Assembly (NCBI GenBank): GCA_002428985.1
Contig: DIYL01000019.1
Location: forward strand, 6,250-70,249
Direction: 5' to 3'
Origin: Anaerolineales bacterium UBA6055
Lineage (GTDB): Bacteria > Chloroflexota > Anaerolineae > Aggregatilineales > Phototrophicaceae
Length of the DNA stretch: 64,000 bases
The notes under the pieces are model-generated. The model was not told where the DNA came from. It saw nothing but the letters and a program-made list of their open reading frames with translations, and searched no databases. Below are positions 25,953-34,970 of the stretch, piece by piece. The translations under genes were made by a program, and so were the position numbers. Position 1 is the stretch's first letter, and the number at the start of each line of letters is the position of its first letter.

Positions 25953-26612
25953 GCAAAGAATTTGTTGAAAAAGTTGCCGGCAATGAAAACTCAAGTTGTG
26001 GTCTGGGTTTAGGCAGTAAGGCCAAAGATCTTGGAGATGAACTTATTTTGTGAGTGACTGTTGTGTTTTTCTGCTTGCGTAACTTGTCCTTTGCGAATCA
26101 TGTTCATCGCTTCGTAACCTTTTAGGGTTCGCCATGCCTTTTGATAGGAGGCGAATCCTAAGCCCGGTTTGACTCGTCACTTGATGAAGCGATGATCTTG
26201 TTCAATGCGATTATTCAGATACTTGCTGACCCGATATTGACACTCCTCAGACAACAACTTATCTTGTTTGAGATCATCTATGGCTGGAGGATATGACGCA
26301 TTCTTATCGACCGTAATCACTCGAGGATGGTTCACATGAGATTACCCTAAAACCTTGCGGAAGAAGCGTTTTGCAGCCCGCTTATCTGAGTTTGATTCAG
26401 AAGAAATTCAAGAGTTTGACCATTTGAATCTACATCATTTCCTCTAAATCACGATAGCGAAGTGCATAACTTAAGTACCATCTCACATACAATAAGATGA
26501 TTTCTCCTTCGTAATGATGCCATTTGAATGGATTACTCTTGAGTTTATCAATCGGTTACGTCAGTCAAAGTTATACATCATAATTCCATTACCTAATCTT
26601 TGTAACAGATCC
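25953..26612 (-). mobile_element. IS6 type A remnant A2 with internal deletion
   Basis: Minus-strand relic of a type A element. The left end keeps only GCAAAGAATTTGTTG; the right end (TTTGTAACAGATCC) is a mutated terminal repeat. The transposase C-terminal half is readable (NASYPPAIDDLKQDKLL, YLNNRIEQDHRFIK) but has a TGA in place of the Arg after RFIK. About 170 bp covering the first catalytic Asp are deleted near 26430. It truncates the zinc-ribbon gene to its left. Confidence 0.8.
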
Positions 26613-26632
26613 TAAATATTTCACACACCCGC

Positions 26633-28288
26633 CTACTGAGAACCACCTGCTGGAATTGTCACATCACAGGTCAAAATGTAGGATAATCTTTGTCCGGTAA
26701 TTCGAAATGTGCCGGGAAGTGCCTCAATTTCGGTGTTAAATGTGCGGTAGTATTTGCCAGGGGCGGCTTGTACAGGTTGAGTCGCCCATACAGGGAATGT
26801 CACATTGTCCACGCTGATTCTTCCGGGGTCAACCTGTGTCGCACGTTGTGCGGCACGTAAGGTCTCCCATCCACCATCATTAAATGTTATGGTCAACCAT
26901 TGCCCTCCTCGTATTGGTCCATTGGTTGTATCACAAGTTTCCATGCGTAATGTGTTATGCACAGGGTACTCGACAACCTCTGACAATGGGACTTCACCAC
27001 ATATGTCATTTGCCTCAACTACGTCTGCCTCAATCCATCCACCCTGTTGCAAGAGATACCATGTTACGCCATCAACTTCGGTACGCAACACAGGGCGCAC
27101 TACGGCATCCTGTTCAAATGTACGTGACACTTCATAGAATGTGCCCGGTCCAGCAAAGGTAGTTGTATCTTGGTTGAGGGTGTGGCGACACCGCTGTAGT
27201 GATTGTTCCTGCCGCGTGGGGCGTGGTGTAGGTGTCGTCTGTGCCGCTAACAGAAAGTGTTGAATCATGTCCTCAGTTGTCGGTGCTGCAATATTTACCC
27301 GATATCCCAGATTATTAATCGGAATGCCCGCTAAATCTCCCACTACATAGGGCTGGGCAGATGTAGGTAAATCTACAGCGATGGTTGCCTCATTCAATTG
27401 TACAGTGGTCATTGCACCTGGTGGGATAAGTTCACCACCGATTTCTGCTTGACCATTGATAACAAAGATACGCATGACTGCATCAGATTGTGCTTGCAAC
27501 AACAAGGTACCGAGGATATTAAAGTCCATACCATTGATGGTCATATTGACGGGTGTACCATCAGTATTTGGTGTTTGAATCAATACACCACTATCGGGTG
27601 TTCCTGCACAGGGTGCGTCACCGGCAGTGGTTTCGATAGACATAATCTGGAATGGGCGTAGTAATTCAGTTGTTTCATCAAAGACACGTAATTGCGTTGG
27701 ATCGCCATCAACATTGACAAGTGACTGATTCACCCATCCCAACTCATCTGTATTAGGTACAAGTACCCGATACCACCCATCTTCTTCTGCGACACCAATT
27801 GCTGTCAGGTTACTACGCAACGGCAACTCAATAATAACCTCACCATCAGCCTGAGTCGTCTGACGAACATTCAGCAATCCCTTTGCGATAAGGGTTACCT
27901 GTGGCAAAACATCAATGTGATTGGTCACATTGACATCCCCATACATCAGGAGAGTAACGCGTCGTCCTGCTTGTACATTTAATAGGTTCGCCTGCAAAAC
28001 CATTGATGCAATACTGTAATCATCGGCTGCACTGGTTAATGTAATTGTGTTGATTGCATCAATTGAAGTCCGATCTCCCTGTTGTACAAACCCGTTCAAG
28101 GTCGCATCAGACGTAACCGAAATAATTCCATTTCCGTAACATAACGAATTACGGTCAAGATCAGTACAAGAGCTATTGGTGCGGGACATCGCCAATAACA
28201 CAGAGGTTGGACAGTTTGAGGTCTCTTGCCCAATAATAATAGATGCCGATAATAATAAGAGTAGCCATATCATCAGATGACGAATCAT
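26633..28288 (-). CDS. Exported SH3-domain protein
   Basis: A 551-aa protein with a signal peptide (MIWLLLLLSASIII, cleavage near IIG/QE). ATG 28288 is chosen because GGGGAG lies about eleven bases upstream; a longer frame adds a non-signal-like extension. Two SH3-like segments are visible: about 160-210 (LRSNLTAIGVAEEDGWYRVLVP ... LGWVNQSLVN) and about 375-425 (STTFAGPGTFYEVSRTF ... GVTWYLLQQGGWIEADVV). A middle region (about 240-345) contains a FecR-like beta pattern (INGQAEIGGELIPPG), and a C-terminal domain has Cys pairs. It is transcribed divergently from the large propeller operon, sharing a 177-bp intergenic region, so coordinated control is possible. No enzymatic motif. Confidence 0.82.
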   Translation of the reverse strand: MIRHLMIWLLLLLSASIIIGQETSNCPTSVLLAMSRTNSSCTDLDRNSLCYGNGIISVTSDATLNGFVQQGDRTSIDAINTITLTSAADDYSIASMVLQANLLNVQAGRRVTLLMYGDVNVTNHIDVLPQVTLIAKGLLNVRQTTQADGEVIIELPLRSNLTAIGVAEEDGWYRVLVPNTDELGWVNQSLVNVDGDPTQLRVFDETTELLRPFQIMSIETTAGDAPCAGTPDSGVLIQTPNTDGTPVNMTINGMDFNILGTLLLQAQSDAVMRIFVINGQAEIGGELIPPGAMTTVQLNEATIAVDLPTSAQPYVVGDLAGIPINNLGYRVNIAAPTTEDMIQHFLLAAQTTPTPRPTRQEQSLQRCRHTLNQDTTTFAGPGTFYEVSRTFEQDAVVRPVLRTEVDGVTWYLLQQGGWIEADVVEANDICGEVPLSEVVEYPVHNTLRMETCDTTNGPIRGGQWLTITFNDGGWETLRAAQRATQVDPGRISVDNVTFPVWATQPVQAAPGKYYRTFNTEIEALPGTFRITGQRLSYILTCDVTIPAGGSQ

Positions 28289-28465
28289 GCGGTGTTTCAC
28301 TCCCCTAGCTGTCGTTTTCCAAAATATATCACAGTCCATAGGGTAGAGACATCATGCCGTAGATCAAGCGTATGGATTGCGTAGTGTTAGCGTCCAACGT
28401 CGTCAGGTCGAGGATGGCATAATCTGGGCAATTACCACATAGCTTATCTACGTGGGGGAGCTTAT

Positions 28466-31400
28466 ATGAAACGTCGTACCACCATAGCACTACTGCTGGT
28501 GGCATTGTGCCTCGCTGGAGTAGCCGTTGGAATCGGGTTATCACAGGATACCATCACTGAGATACAACGTATCGGTGATCTTCATCCAACGGGGTTGAAG
28601 TATGATGCCAATTTTCATCAATTTGTCTGGGTCAATCCGCAGGGACAGCTCGAACTGGCGGATGCCGAAACCTACGAATCACGCCATGTGATTTATGACT
28701 CTGGTCTCTACAATGCCTATATATTCAGTCACGATGGACGCTGGTTAGCCATTGCACTAGATACACGGGTCGAAATTTGGGATACACAAACCGGAGAAAA
28801 ATTCACTGAGATTAATCCCGACGGTGCATTACGTACAGAAGGACCACTTTTCTTTTCCGATGACAATTTATTACTGTCATTTAACACACAGGTTCGCGCC
28901 CCGCGTGAATTGCGCCGGAGCGAGAACGATACCGTTAACCTACCATGGGTCTGGGATTATGAAGCAACCGCCCGTGTTCGCACAGCCATTCTCAGAAATG
29001 GTGTAACTGCCGAACCATTTTTTGATCTACGCAATGGGTTCTTGCTAGGCCCTGGCAATTATTTCATCACGGGGTTTGAGAGCCGCCTACAATTATCAAG
29101 GGTTGAGGCAGATGCTTACCCACTAATTGCTGAGATTCCTGCCAGTCGCTTTGAACCTGATCCGATTGCTCTATGGTTCAATACCGATCACAACATGATG
29201 TATGTCCGTCCGCGTGGTTCAAATGAACTACGTCAGATTAACACGATTACAGGCGAGCTTAATGATATCCCGCTAGGCAATTCGTTCAGCTTATCAAGCA
29301 CACCACGCAGTGAGTTTCCAACCCCTGTTTTGAACTTCGATAACCGACAGGCATTTACCAAGTCTATTGGTGATCCAAGTCACACCGAACCTGTGACCCT
29401 GTTGCGTCGCTTGTTGGGTGATGAATATATGGCACAGCGTAATTTCCAACCAACAACATTCATGCTGTTGGATGTCTTAGATCCACAAACTGCCGAAGCG
29501 GGTAATGAAGGTCTCTTAGTTTATGAGAATAACACGCAATCTAATACAGGACGCTTGTACTTCTTACAGGCACAACAACGCCATCAATACCTGCTTCATC
29601 CCGACGGTAATCACCTGATATATACACATGGAGATAGTCGGATTGAAGTATTTGACATCCGCACAGGTGGGTTGGTCAATACATTCTATCAAGCTGTAAG
29701 TAATGCAAATGGTCGAGAGGATGTGTACACGTTGGATGCGACAGGTGATATCCTCATCAGTGACTTCCAGCAGTTCAACATTTGGACAGGCGATATTCTC
29801 TACCAGAACTTTGACTACTATGTCGATGTAGGTGAGGTTTTGTTCTCCCCAGATAATTCTCAGCTTATCACCATCACGGGGAATAATTGGTGGGTGTGGG
29901 ATATACAAGATGATGCGATCGTCCAGCGAGAGGTATTGAACATTCGAGGAGACTTCCTCCAACAAACATCGGATAATCATCGGTATTTGAGTTCAGTTAC
30001 CAATCGCGATGGATTAATTGGACGCGAAATTTATGATGTGCGCACAGGGCAACGACGAAATGTCTTCTTCGAGACGTTGCAAGATCGTAGTATTGAGCAA
30101 ATCATTGCAAGTCCAGATTGGGAATATTATCTGATCGTATATTCCGGAACACAGTTCGGACCCTATCAACCAGGTGGAAATGTCATCGCTATATATAGTA
30201 TGGATGCAGGCAAACAGTGGATTATCGCAGGGGATGACCTGCCTCAGCCCAATAACCGCCGGTACGGTTGGGTAGATAACGAGACAATTTTTGTCTATGG
30301 AGAACGACGCGGAATAACCCAGCCTGCCCGCATCTATGGTGTAGATTATCATGTGACTGGTTTGCCACAATGTATGGTAGACGTATTCCCCGACACGTAT
30401 CCACGCTGGTTGGGTTTGTGGGAGCGACTAGTGACAACTGAGCGTTCGGATACCTTGCATCGCTTAGCATTGTCGATCTGTTTAGCGCTACCAAGTGACG
30501 ATGAAGACATTGTCGAGGACATCATATTCCCATCCGCAACACCGACGCGCTTTCCAGTCACTGCAACACCATCGGCAATCATTGATGCCCCCTCGTGTTT
30601 GACTAGCCGCTTCCCACGTCAGGCACGTGAATATGCCGAAGATTGGCGGCGCATCACAGAAGGTCTATCCGAAGACGAGATCGAAGAACAGGAACGCCTA
30701 TTGTGTGCTGGTCTGACAGGCAGTGACAATGCAACTGCTGACTCATCACCACCACAACGCGATACCAATATTCAGGTTATGCTGATCGACGTTGAAACGG
30801 CACAACGCAGTCTAGGGGGTTTTGTACCACCGAGCCAGACAACCTTATCACCGAACGTACAGTTGGTGGTGAATGATCTGAACTTACGCGGGCTTGGACC
30901 GTTTGAGGGTGGTGTTATCAGCCCTGATGGTACGTTATTTGCGACCAAAAATAGATTTGGGCATGTGCTTGTCTATCGTCTACCGCGTAAGTATCAAGAG
31001 TTATCTGCTGATGCAACGGCAACTGAGTCGCTGTTTATACAAGAATCTGCACGGGGGATTTCGTTAGAACCCACACCAACGCAGGGATTCTCGTTTGTGG
31101 GTGAACCACGCGCAACCCTGACGCCAACAATCACGCCTACATCACCACCTCGCACCGAGGATATTTTTAATCTCGCACAACGCGATGAAATTGAAGAAAT
31201 CTGCCCGTCAGATGAATTGTTTCATATCAGTGCACCACCACCGGATTATCAAGCTAGTGGGCGTCTCTATGTTAATTTTGTTGAGGGGCGTGGATTGAGC
31301 GAATGGATTCTTGAGCCAGAAACAGGAGAAATCTATCTTGATGACACTCTGCCTGACCCGAACGTAAACTGGAATGTTTCACCAGATGGCAAGTGGGTGC

Positions 31401-32311
31401 TTCTTACAGATGAAGATGGGATCGTAGTCCAACAAGTTGACGGCTCAAATCGCACGGTTATTTATGAAAACTTGCCCGGCGACTATCGTGCCCCGCAGAA
31501 TTTGCGCTGGATTGTCGATCAACCACATCGCATTGCATATGAGTTTACAGAGTGGGTAACTGGTGAGGAAGATCAACAGCGCTTCTACAGTGAATTAGAC
31601 CCTGCAACAGGTGAAGTTGTTGAAATTGACCCGCCACCACCACGTCTAGATATCGAGTTTGACGGTCCGAATTATGATGTGATAACAAATCAACCGGGCA
31701 CAAGTAATCGTTATGCTGTCTTACGTACTCAATTTAATACGGGGCGTAGTATCGGTAGCAAATACTATATCTACGATTACGAGACGGAAACATCTACCTA
31801 TTTTGCGCGGTTTGCCAGTGCAATTAGCAGTAACACGATGGACTTCCAATGGGATCAATTCGGAGACTTATTATTTTATCGTTATCCGACAGATAGTAGT
31901 GATGAGTGGTATGTCTTTGATACACATTCTGGAGACTTCAGCTTTTACGGTGACCTACGTGATGGGTTGTTGTCCTATGATGACCGTTATCGGATTTCAC
32001 GCTATCGTCTGCCAGAACCAGAATATAGTGAGCGTGTTGAAAATGAGGAACAGTTGCCAAAGATACAAGTTTGGGACAGCCAAACTGATTTGACACGTAT
32101 CTATTGTGTCCCTCAAATGGGAACCGCCGAATTAGATGGTGGGTTCGTATGGTCATATGACAATCGCTATATCTATTTCCAGATCACTTTGCCCGAAGAT
32201 GCAGAATTTCCTGCTGCACCAATCCGTGCTGTACTACTTGATATTGAAACAGGATATGTGACAGAAATCTCGCAGGATGTTCGTGGTGTGTCCCTTTGGA
32301 TAGAAGATTAG
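28466..32311 (+). CDS. Giant exported beta-propeller protein (1281 aa)
   Basis: The first gene of a six-gene operon. A signal peptide (about 1-27, GLS/QD) leads into propeller-like repeats with turns such as SHDGRWLAIALDTRVEIWD, LDATGDILISDFQQFNIWTGD and SPDNSQLITITGNNWWVWD. Two low-complexity Thr/Pro linkers (about 690-705 and 870-900, with TPTITPTSPP) divide it into three blocks. The last block is again propeller-like (SPDGKWVLLTDEDGIVV, SYDNRYIYFQITLP). No catalytic motif is seen. GTGGGGGAG precedes ATG 28466. It is far longer than an ordinary single propeller and may hold two or three. Downstream genes follow with gaps of 4-17 bp, and all encode exported proteins. Confidence 0.85.
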   Translation: MKRRTTIALLLVALCLAGVAVGIGLSQDTITEIQRIGDLHPTGLKYDANFHQFVWVNPQGQLELADAETYESRHVIYDSGLYNAYIFSHDGRWLAIALDTRVEIWDTQTGEKFTEINPDGALRTEGPLFFSDDNLLLSFNTQVRAPRELRRSENDTVNLPWVWDYEATARVRTAILRNGVTAEPFFDLRNGFLLGPGNYFITGFESRLQLSRVEADAYPLIAEIPASRFEPDPIALWFNTDHNMMYVRPRGSNELRQINTITGELNDIPLGNSFSLSSTPRSEFPTPVLNFDNRQAFTKSIGDPSHTEPVTLLRRLLGDEYMAQRNFQPTTFMLLDVLDPQTAEAGNEGLLVYENNTQSNTGRLYFLQAQQRHQYLLHPDGNHLIYTHGDSRIEVFDIRTGGLVNTFYQAVSNANGREDVYTLDATGDILISDFQQFNIWTGDILYQNFDYYVDVGEVLFSPDNSQLITITGNNWWVWDIQDDAIVQREVLNIRGDFLQQTSDNHRYLSSVTNRDGLIGREIYDVRTGQRRNVFFETLQDRSIEQIIASPDWEYYLIVYSGTQFGPYQPGGNVIAIYSMDAGKQWIIAGDDLPQPNNRRYGWVDNETIFVYGERRGITQPARIYGVDYHVTGLPQCMVDVFPDTYPRWLGLWERLVTTERSDTLHRLALSICLALPSDDEDIVEDIIFPSATPTRFPVTATPSAIIDAPSCLTSRFPRQAREYAEDWRRITEGLSEDEIEEQERLLCAGLTGSDNATADSSPPQRDTNIQVMLIDVETAQRSLGGFVPPSQTTLSPNVQLVVNDLNLRGLGPFEGGVISPDGTLFATKNRFGHVLVYRLPRKYQELSADATATESLFIQESARGISLEPTPTQGFSFVGEPRATLTPTITPTSPPRTEDIFNLAQRDEIEEICPSDELFHISAPPPDYQASGRLYVNFVEGRGLSEWILEPETGEIYLDDTLPDPNVNWNVSPDGKWVLLTDEDGIVVQQVDGSNRTVIYENLPGDYRAPQNLRWIVDQPHRIAYEFTEWVTGEEDQQRFYSELDPATGEVVEIDPPPPRLDIEFDGPNYDVITNQPGTSNRYAVLRTQFNTGRSIGSKYYIYDYETETSTYFARFASAISSNTMDFQWDQFGDLLFYRYPTDSSDEWYVFDTHSGDFSFYGDLRDGLLSYDDRYRISRYRLPEPEYSERVENEEQLPKIQVWDSQTDLTRIYCVPQMGTAELDGGFVWSYDNRYIYFQITLPEDAEFPAAPIRAVLLDIETGYVTEISQDVRGVSLWIED

Positions 32312-32322
32312 GAGAGATTTGT

Positions 32323-33318
32323 ATGAAAATACATGGAATGACCATAGTTCTGCTTCTCTTTTGGACAATCACTGTCATGGGACAGGACGCAACAACAGAA
32401 TCGGCAACTGTGGTCTATCCGGATACGGGCGTATATGTGACCACACAAGATCTTGTATCATTGCGCGAGGGTCCCAGCCAGAACTTTGATCGCATCACTG
32501 TTGTACCAGATTCGGTGACTATTCCGGCGATTGGTCGGACACCAAACTCTGATTGGGTACAGGTCGTATATGATGGGGAAGCTGGATGGATTGCTGCCCA
32601 TTTTCTAGTATGGTCGGGGGAGTTCATTAACTTACAAATTGATGGTTATGATCCTCAACCATATATCCGGCGTACAGCGCTACAGGCAAATATCAAAGCT
32701 GGTGCAATTTTATACGATGACTTCACCCTATCGTTTGGTGATGAGGTCGGTGTTGTTGACAGTGGTGGCGAGCTAATTGAACTCACTGGACGGCTGGGGC
32801 TGGGAACATATATGCCGATTCAAATTGTATATAAAGGCGAGTTGTACTGGGTCGGTTCATGGGATTTAATTAATGTGCGCGGTGGACAAATCATCAAACT
32901 ACTCGATATGACCTACCGCTATGCCTATGGGCGGATTACAGGCGGACTATCTGACGAACTCTCACAAGGTGTTGGACGGTTGAACACGATTGAATTGCTG
33001 TGGCTGGATTTACAAGCTGGTCGAACGGTGCAATGCAGTCGTGTGCCACGCTTCTTATCTGCCCGTCGTACTCCCGATTCAGATATTAATCAAGAACCAC
33101 AGTTTAGGGTTATGGTTCAAGCGCTTGACACGGCGATTGAAAGTACCAACACCGCTATATCCTTGTTCGATGATGCTTGCAATCGTGCCGAACCCTTTAT
33201 CACACCAGACGACATCATCATCGCCCTCGAAGCCGTGGACACAGCCCGTCGTAATTACAACCTTGCCAGTTCACTATTTAATCCATTACTCGCACAAGAC
33301 CCATTCACAAACCAATAA
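32323..33318 (+). CDS. Exported SH3 protein with C-terminal helical domain (operon gene 2)
   Basis: 331 aa. The signal peptide ends VMG/QD. An SH3-like domain occupies about 35-105 (DLVSLREGPSQNFDRITVV ... WVQVVYDGEAGWIAAHFL); a second beta-rich unit (about 110-190) resembles a degenerate SH3. The C-terminal 140 residues are helical (LNTIELLWLDLQAGRTVQC ... LDTAIESTNTAISLFDDAC). The last gene of the operon has a similar tail with Cys at matching positions, so the two are likely paralogues. ATG 32323 follows GGAGAG; the gap to the upstream gene is 11 bp. No anchor or lipobox, so probably released or complex-bound. Confidence 0.85.
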   Translation: MKIHGMTIVLLLFWTITVMGQDATTESATVVYPDTGVYVTTQDLVSLREGPSQNFDRITVVPDSVTIPAIGRTPNSDWVQVVYDGEAGWIAAHFLVWSGEFINLQIDGYDPQPYIRRTALQANIKAGAILYDDFTLSFGDEVGVVDSGGELIELTGRLGLGTYMPIQIVYKGELYWVGSWDLINVRGGQIIKLLDMTYRYAYGRITGGLSDELSQGVGRLNTIELLWLDLQAGRTVQCSRVPRFLSARRTPDSDINQEPQFRVMVQALDTAIESTNTAISLFDDACNRAEPFITPDDIIIALEAVDTARRNYNLASSLFNPLLAQDPFTNQ

Positions 33319-33335
33319 TTAAGGAGATACATCTG

Positions 33336-34196
33336 ATGAAGAAAGTTACATACTTAATTGCCTTACTTGTACTATTGATGATGGGGGGTGTTGCCGTCAT
33401 CGCGCAGGACGCACTCATAGACGAGGAAGAAGAATTGCTTGATTGTCCAGCATTTGAAGACAGTCCGACAGAGGTTCGTATAGGCTACTATATGGGCGAA
33501 GGTGAAGCATACGAAAATTCAGGTCAGCTTGCATCAGCAATTTTTAGCTATTCTTGTTTGATTCAACAAGTCGATGAAAATTATGTCCAAGCCTACATCA
33601 ATCGTGCCCTATTACACACTTCACGTCGCTCATTCGACCTTGCGATCGAAGACTACACCACGATATTAGAACTTGAATCTGACAATGTCGCCGCCATCAA
33701 TAATCGGGGGTTGATGTTTATGGCTCGGCAAGAAATGGAAGAAGCACTAGCAGACTTTGATCTTGCAATTGAAACCAACCCTGAATACATTCCGGCTTAT
33801 GTTAATCGTGGTGTCTATTATGCGTCGGAGGATAATTTTGATCTCGCATTAGATGATTTCCAGTCGGTGATTGACCTAGCTGGTTTACAGGCGGTCATCG
33901 ATTGGATCGAAGCACCGTCTCAAGACGAAGATGGCAACCCGATTGATAAAGGTGAACGCCCTGAATATGATGCAACGTATGCCCGTGTCTACGCGATGAT
34001 GGGTGTACTTGACGCGATGGATGCACTTGACGATTGGGACACCTATTTCCGTTTGGTTGGTAATGCTGATCGTCGCATTCAGAGTGCGGCGGGATCATTT
34101 GAATCGCAATTGCAATTTGACCTGCGCTTTGATGATGGAACATGGGTAATCTTCGACGATTTTGTTAAACCCGAATCAGAAGAAGAAACGGAATAG
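33336..34196 (+). CDS. Exported TPR protein (operon gene 3)
   Basis: 286 aa with signal peptide (VAVIA/QD). Three to four tetratricopeptide repeats run from about residue 55 to 190: YENSGQLASAIFSYSCLI, VQAYINRALLHTSRRSFDLAIEDY, AAINNRGLMFMARQEMEEALADF and IPAYVNRGVYYASEDNFDLALDDF. The C-terminal 90 residues are acidic and unassigned. AAGGAG stands before ATG 33336. Gap to gene 2 is 17 bp. TPRs mediate protein-protein contacts; being exported they probably bind another product of this operon. Confidence 0.87.
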   Translation: MKKVTYLIALLVLLMMGGVAVIAQDALIDEEEELLDCPAFEDSPTEVRIGYYMGEGEAYENSGQLASAIFSYSCLIQQVDENYVQAYINRALLHTSRRSFDLAIEDYTTILELESDNVAAINNRGLMFMARQEMEEALADFDLAIETNPEYIPAYVNRGVYYASEDNFDLALDDFQSVIDLAGLQAVIDWIEAPSQDEDGNPIDKGERPEYDATYARVYAMMGVLDAMDALDDWDTYFRLVGNADRRIQSAAGSFESQLQFDLRFDDGTWVIFDDFVKPESEEETE

Positions 34197-34200
34197 ACCC

Positions 34201-34962
34201 ATGAAACGACTGTATTGCATCGGTTTAGCGTTGATATGTCTGCTATGGGGATTCCCCGTAATGGCACAAGATACACCCTTGCCGGAAGAAACTGAAGTGC
34301 CTGACATAGAAGAACCCGAACGTTGCCCAATAGGATTTGACCCTGAAGATATTGACCTCGCTTATTATATTGGCATTGGCAATGTCCGTTTTGAGCAAGG
34401 GAATTATATCTCGGCGATTACCGCTTATACATGTGCGTTAATCCTTGACCCCGAGTATATTCCAGCGTTGAATTCACGTGGGTTTGCTTACTATATTCAG
34501 GGCACGGACGAACTTGCATTAAACGATTTTAGTGCGGTTCTGGCACTCGATGAAGCTAATGTACAAGCCTATACCAATCGCGGAGTGTTATATACACGTC
34601 AAGGACGGTTTGGACTGGCACTCAGCGATTTTGATTTAGCACTCGCAATTGCACCAGATTTCGCAGTTGCTTATAACAATCGTGCGGTTGTTCATGCGAT
34701 TGAAGGTAGCTATGACCTTGCGTTGGAGGATCTCGAACAGGCAATTGCTTTTGCACCAGATTACCCTCAACCCCATGCCACACGTGGTATGATTTACAGT
34801 GCGATGGCTGTTGAGAGTTATCTTCAATATGAAGATTTGTCAACGGCTGAGTTCCCGCGTTTGCCTGCTGGAACACCTGATAATGTAATCATTGCGCTCG
34901 ATAATAGCTTAGAGACAGGGGCATTTGTAGTATGGTTACCTGCTCAAAGTCCAGCCCGATAG
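34201..34962 (+). CDS. Exported TPR protein (operon gene 4)
   Basis: 253 aa, clearly a paralogue of gene 3. It has a signal peptide (FPVMA/QD), an acidic linker with a single CPIGFDPEDIDLAYY segment comparable to gene 3's CPAFEDS...GYY, then four TPR units: FEQGNYISAITAYTCALIL, IPALNSRGFAYYIQGTDELALNDF, VQAYTNRGVLYTRQGRFGLALSDF and AVAYNNRAVVHAIEGSYDLALEDL. ATG 34201 is chosen since it gives a proper signal peptide; it lies 4 bp after the gene 3 stop. The matched CP segment may pair through Cys with the other TPR protein. Confidence 0.87.
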   Translation: MKRLYCIGLALICLLWGFPVMAQDTPLPEETEVPDIEEPERCPIGFDPEDIDLAYYIGIGNVRFEQGNYISAITAYTCALILDPEYIPALNSRGFAYYIQGTDELALNDFSAVLALDEANVQAYTNRGVLYTRQGRFGLALSDFDLALAIAPDFAVAYNNRAVVHAIEGSYDLALEDLEQAIAFAPDYPQPHATRGMIYSAMAVESYLQYEDLSTAEFPRLPAGTPDNVIIALDNSLETGAFVVWLPAQSPAR

Positions 34963-34970
34963 GATGTATC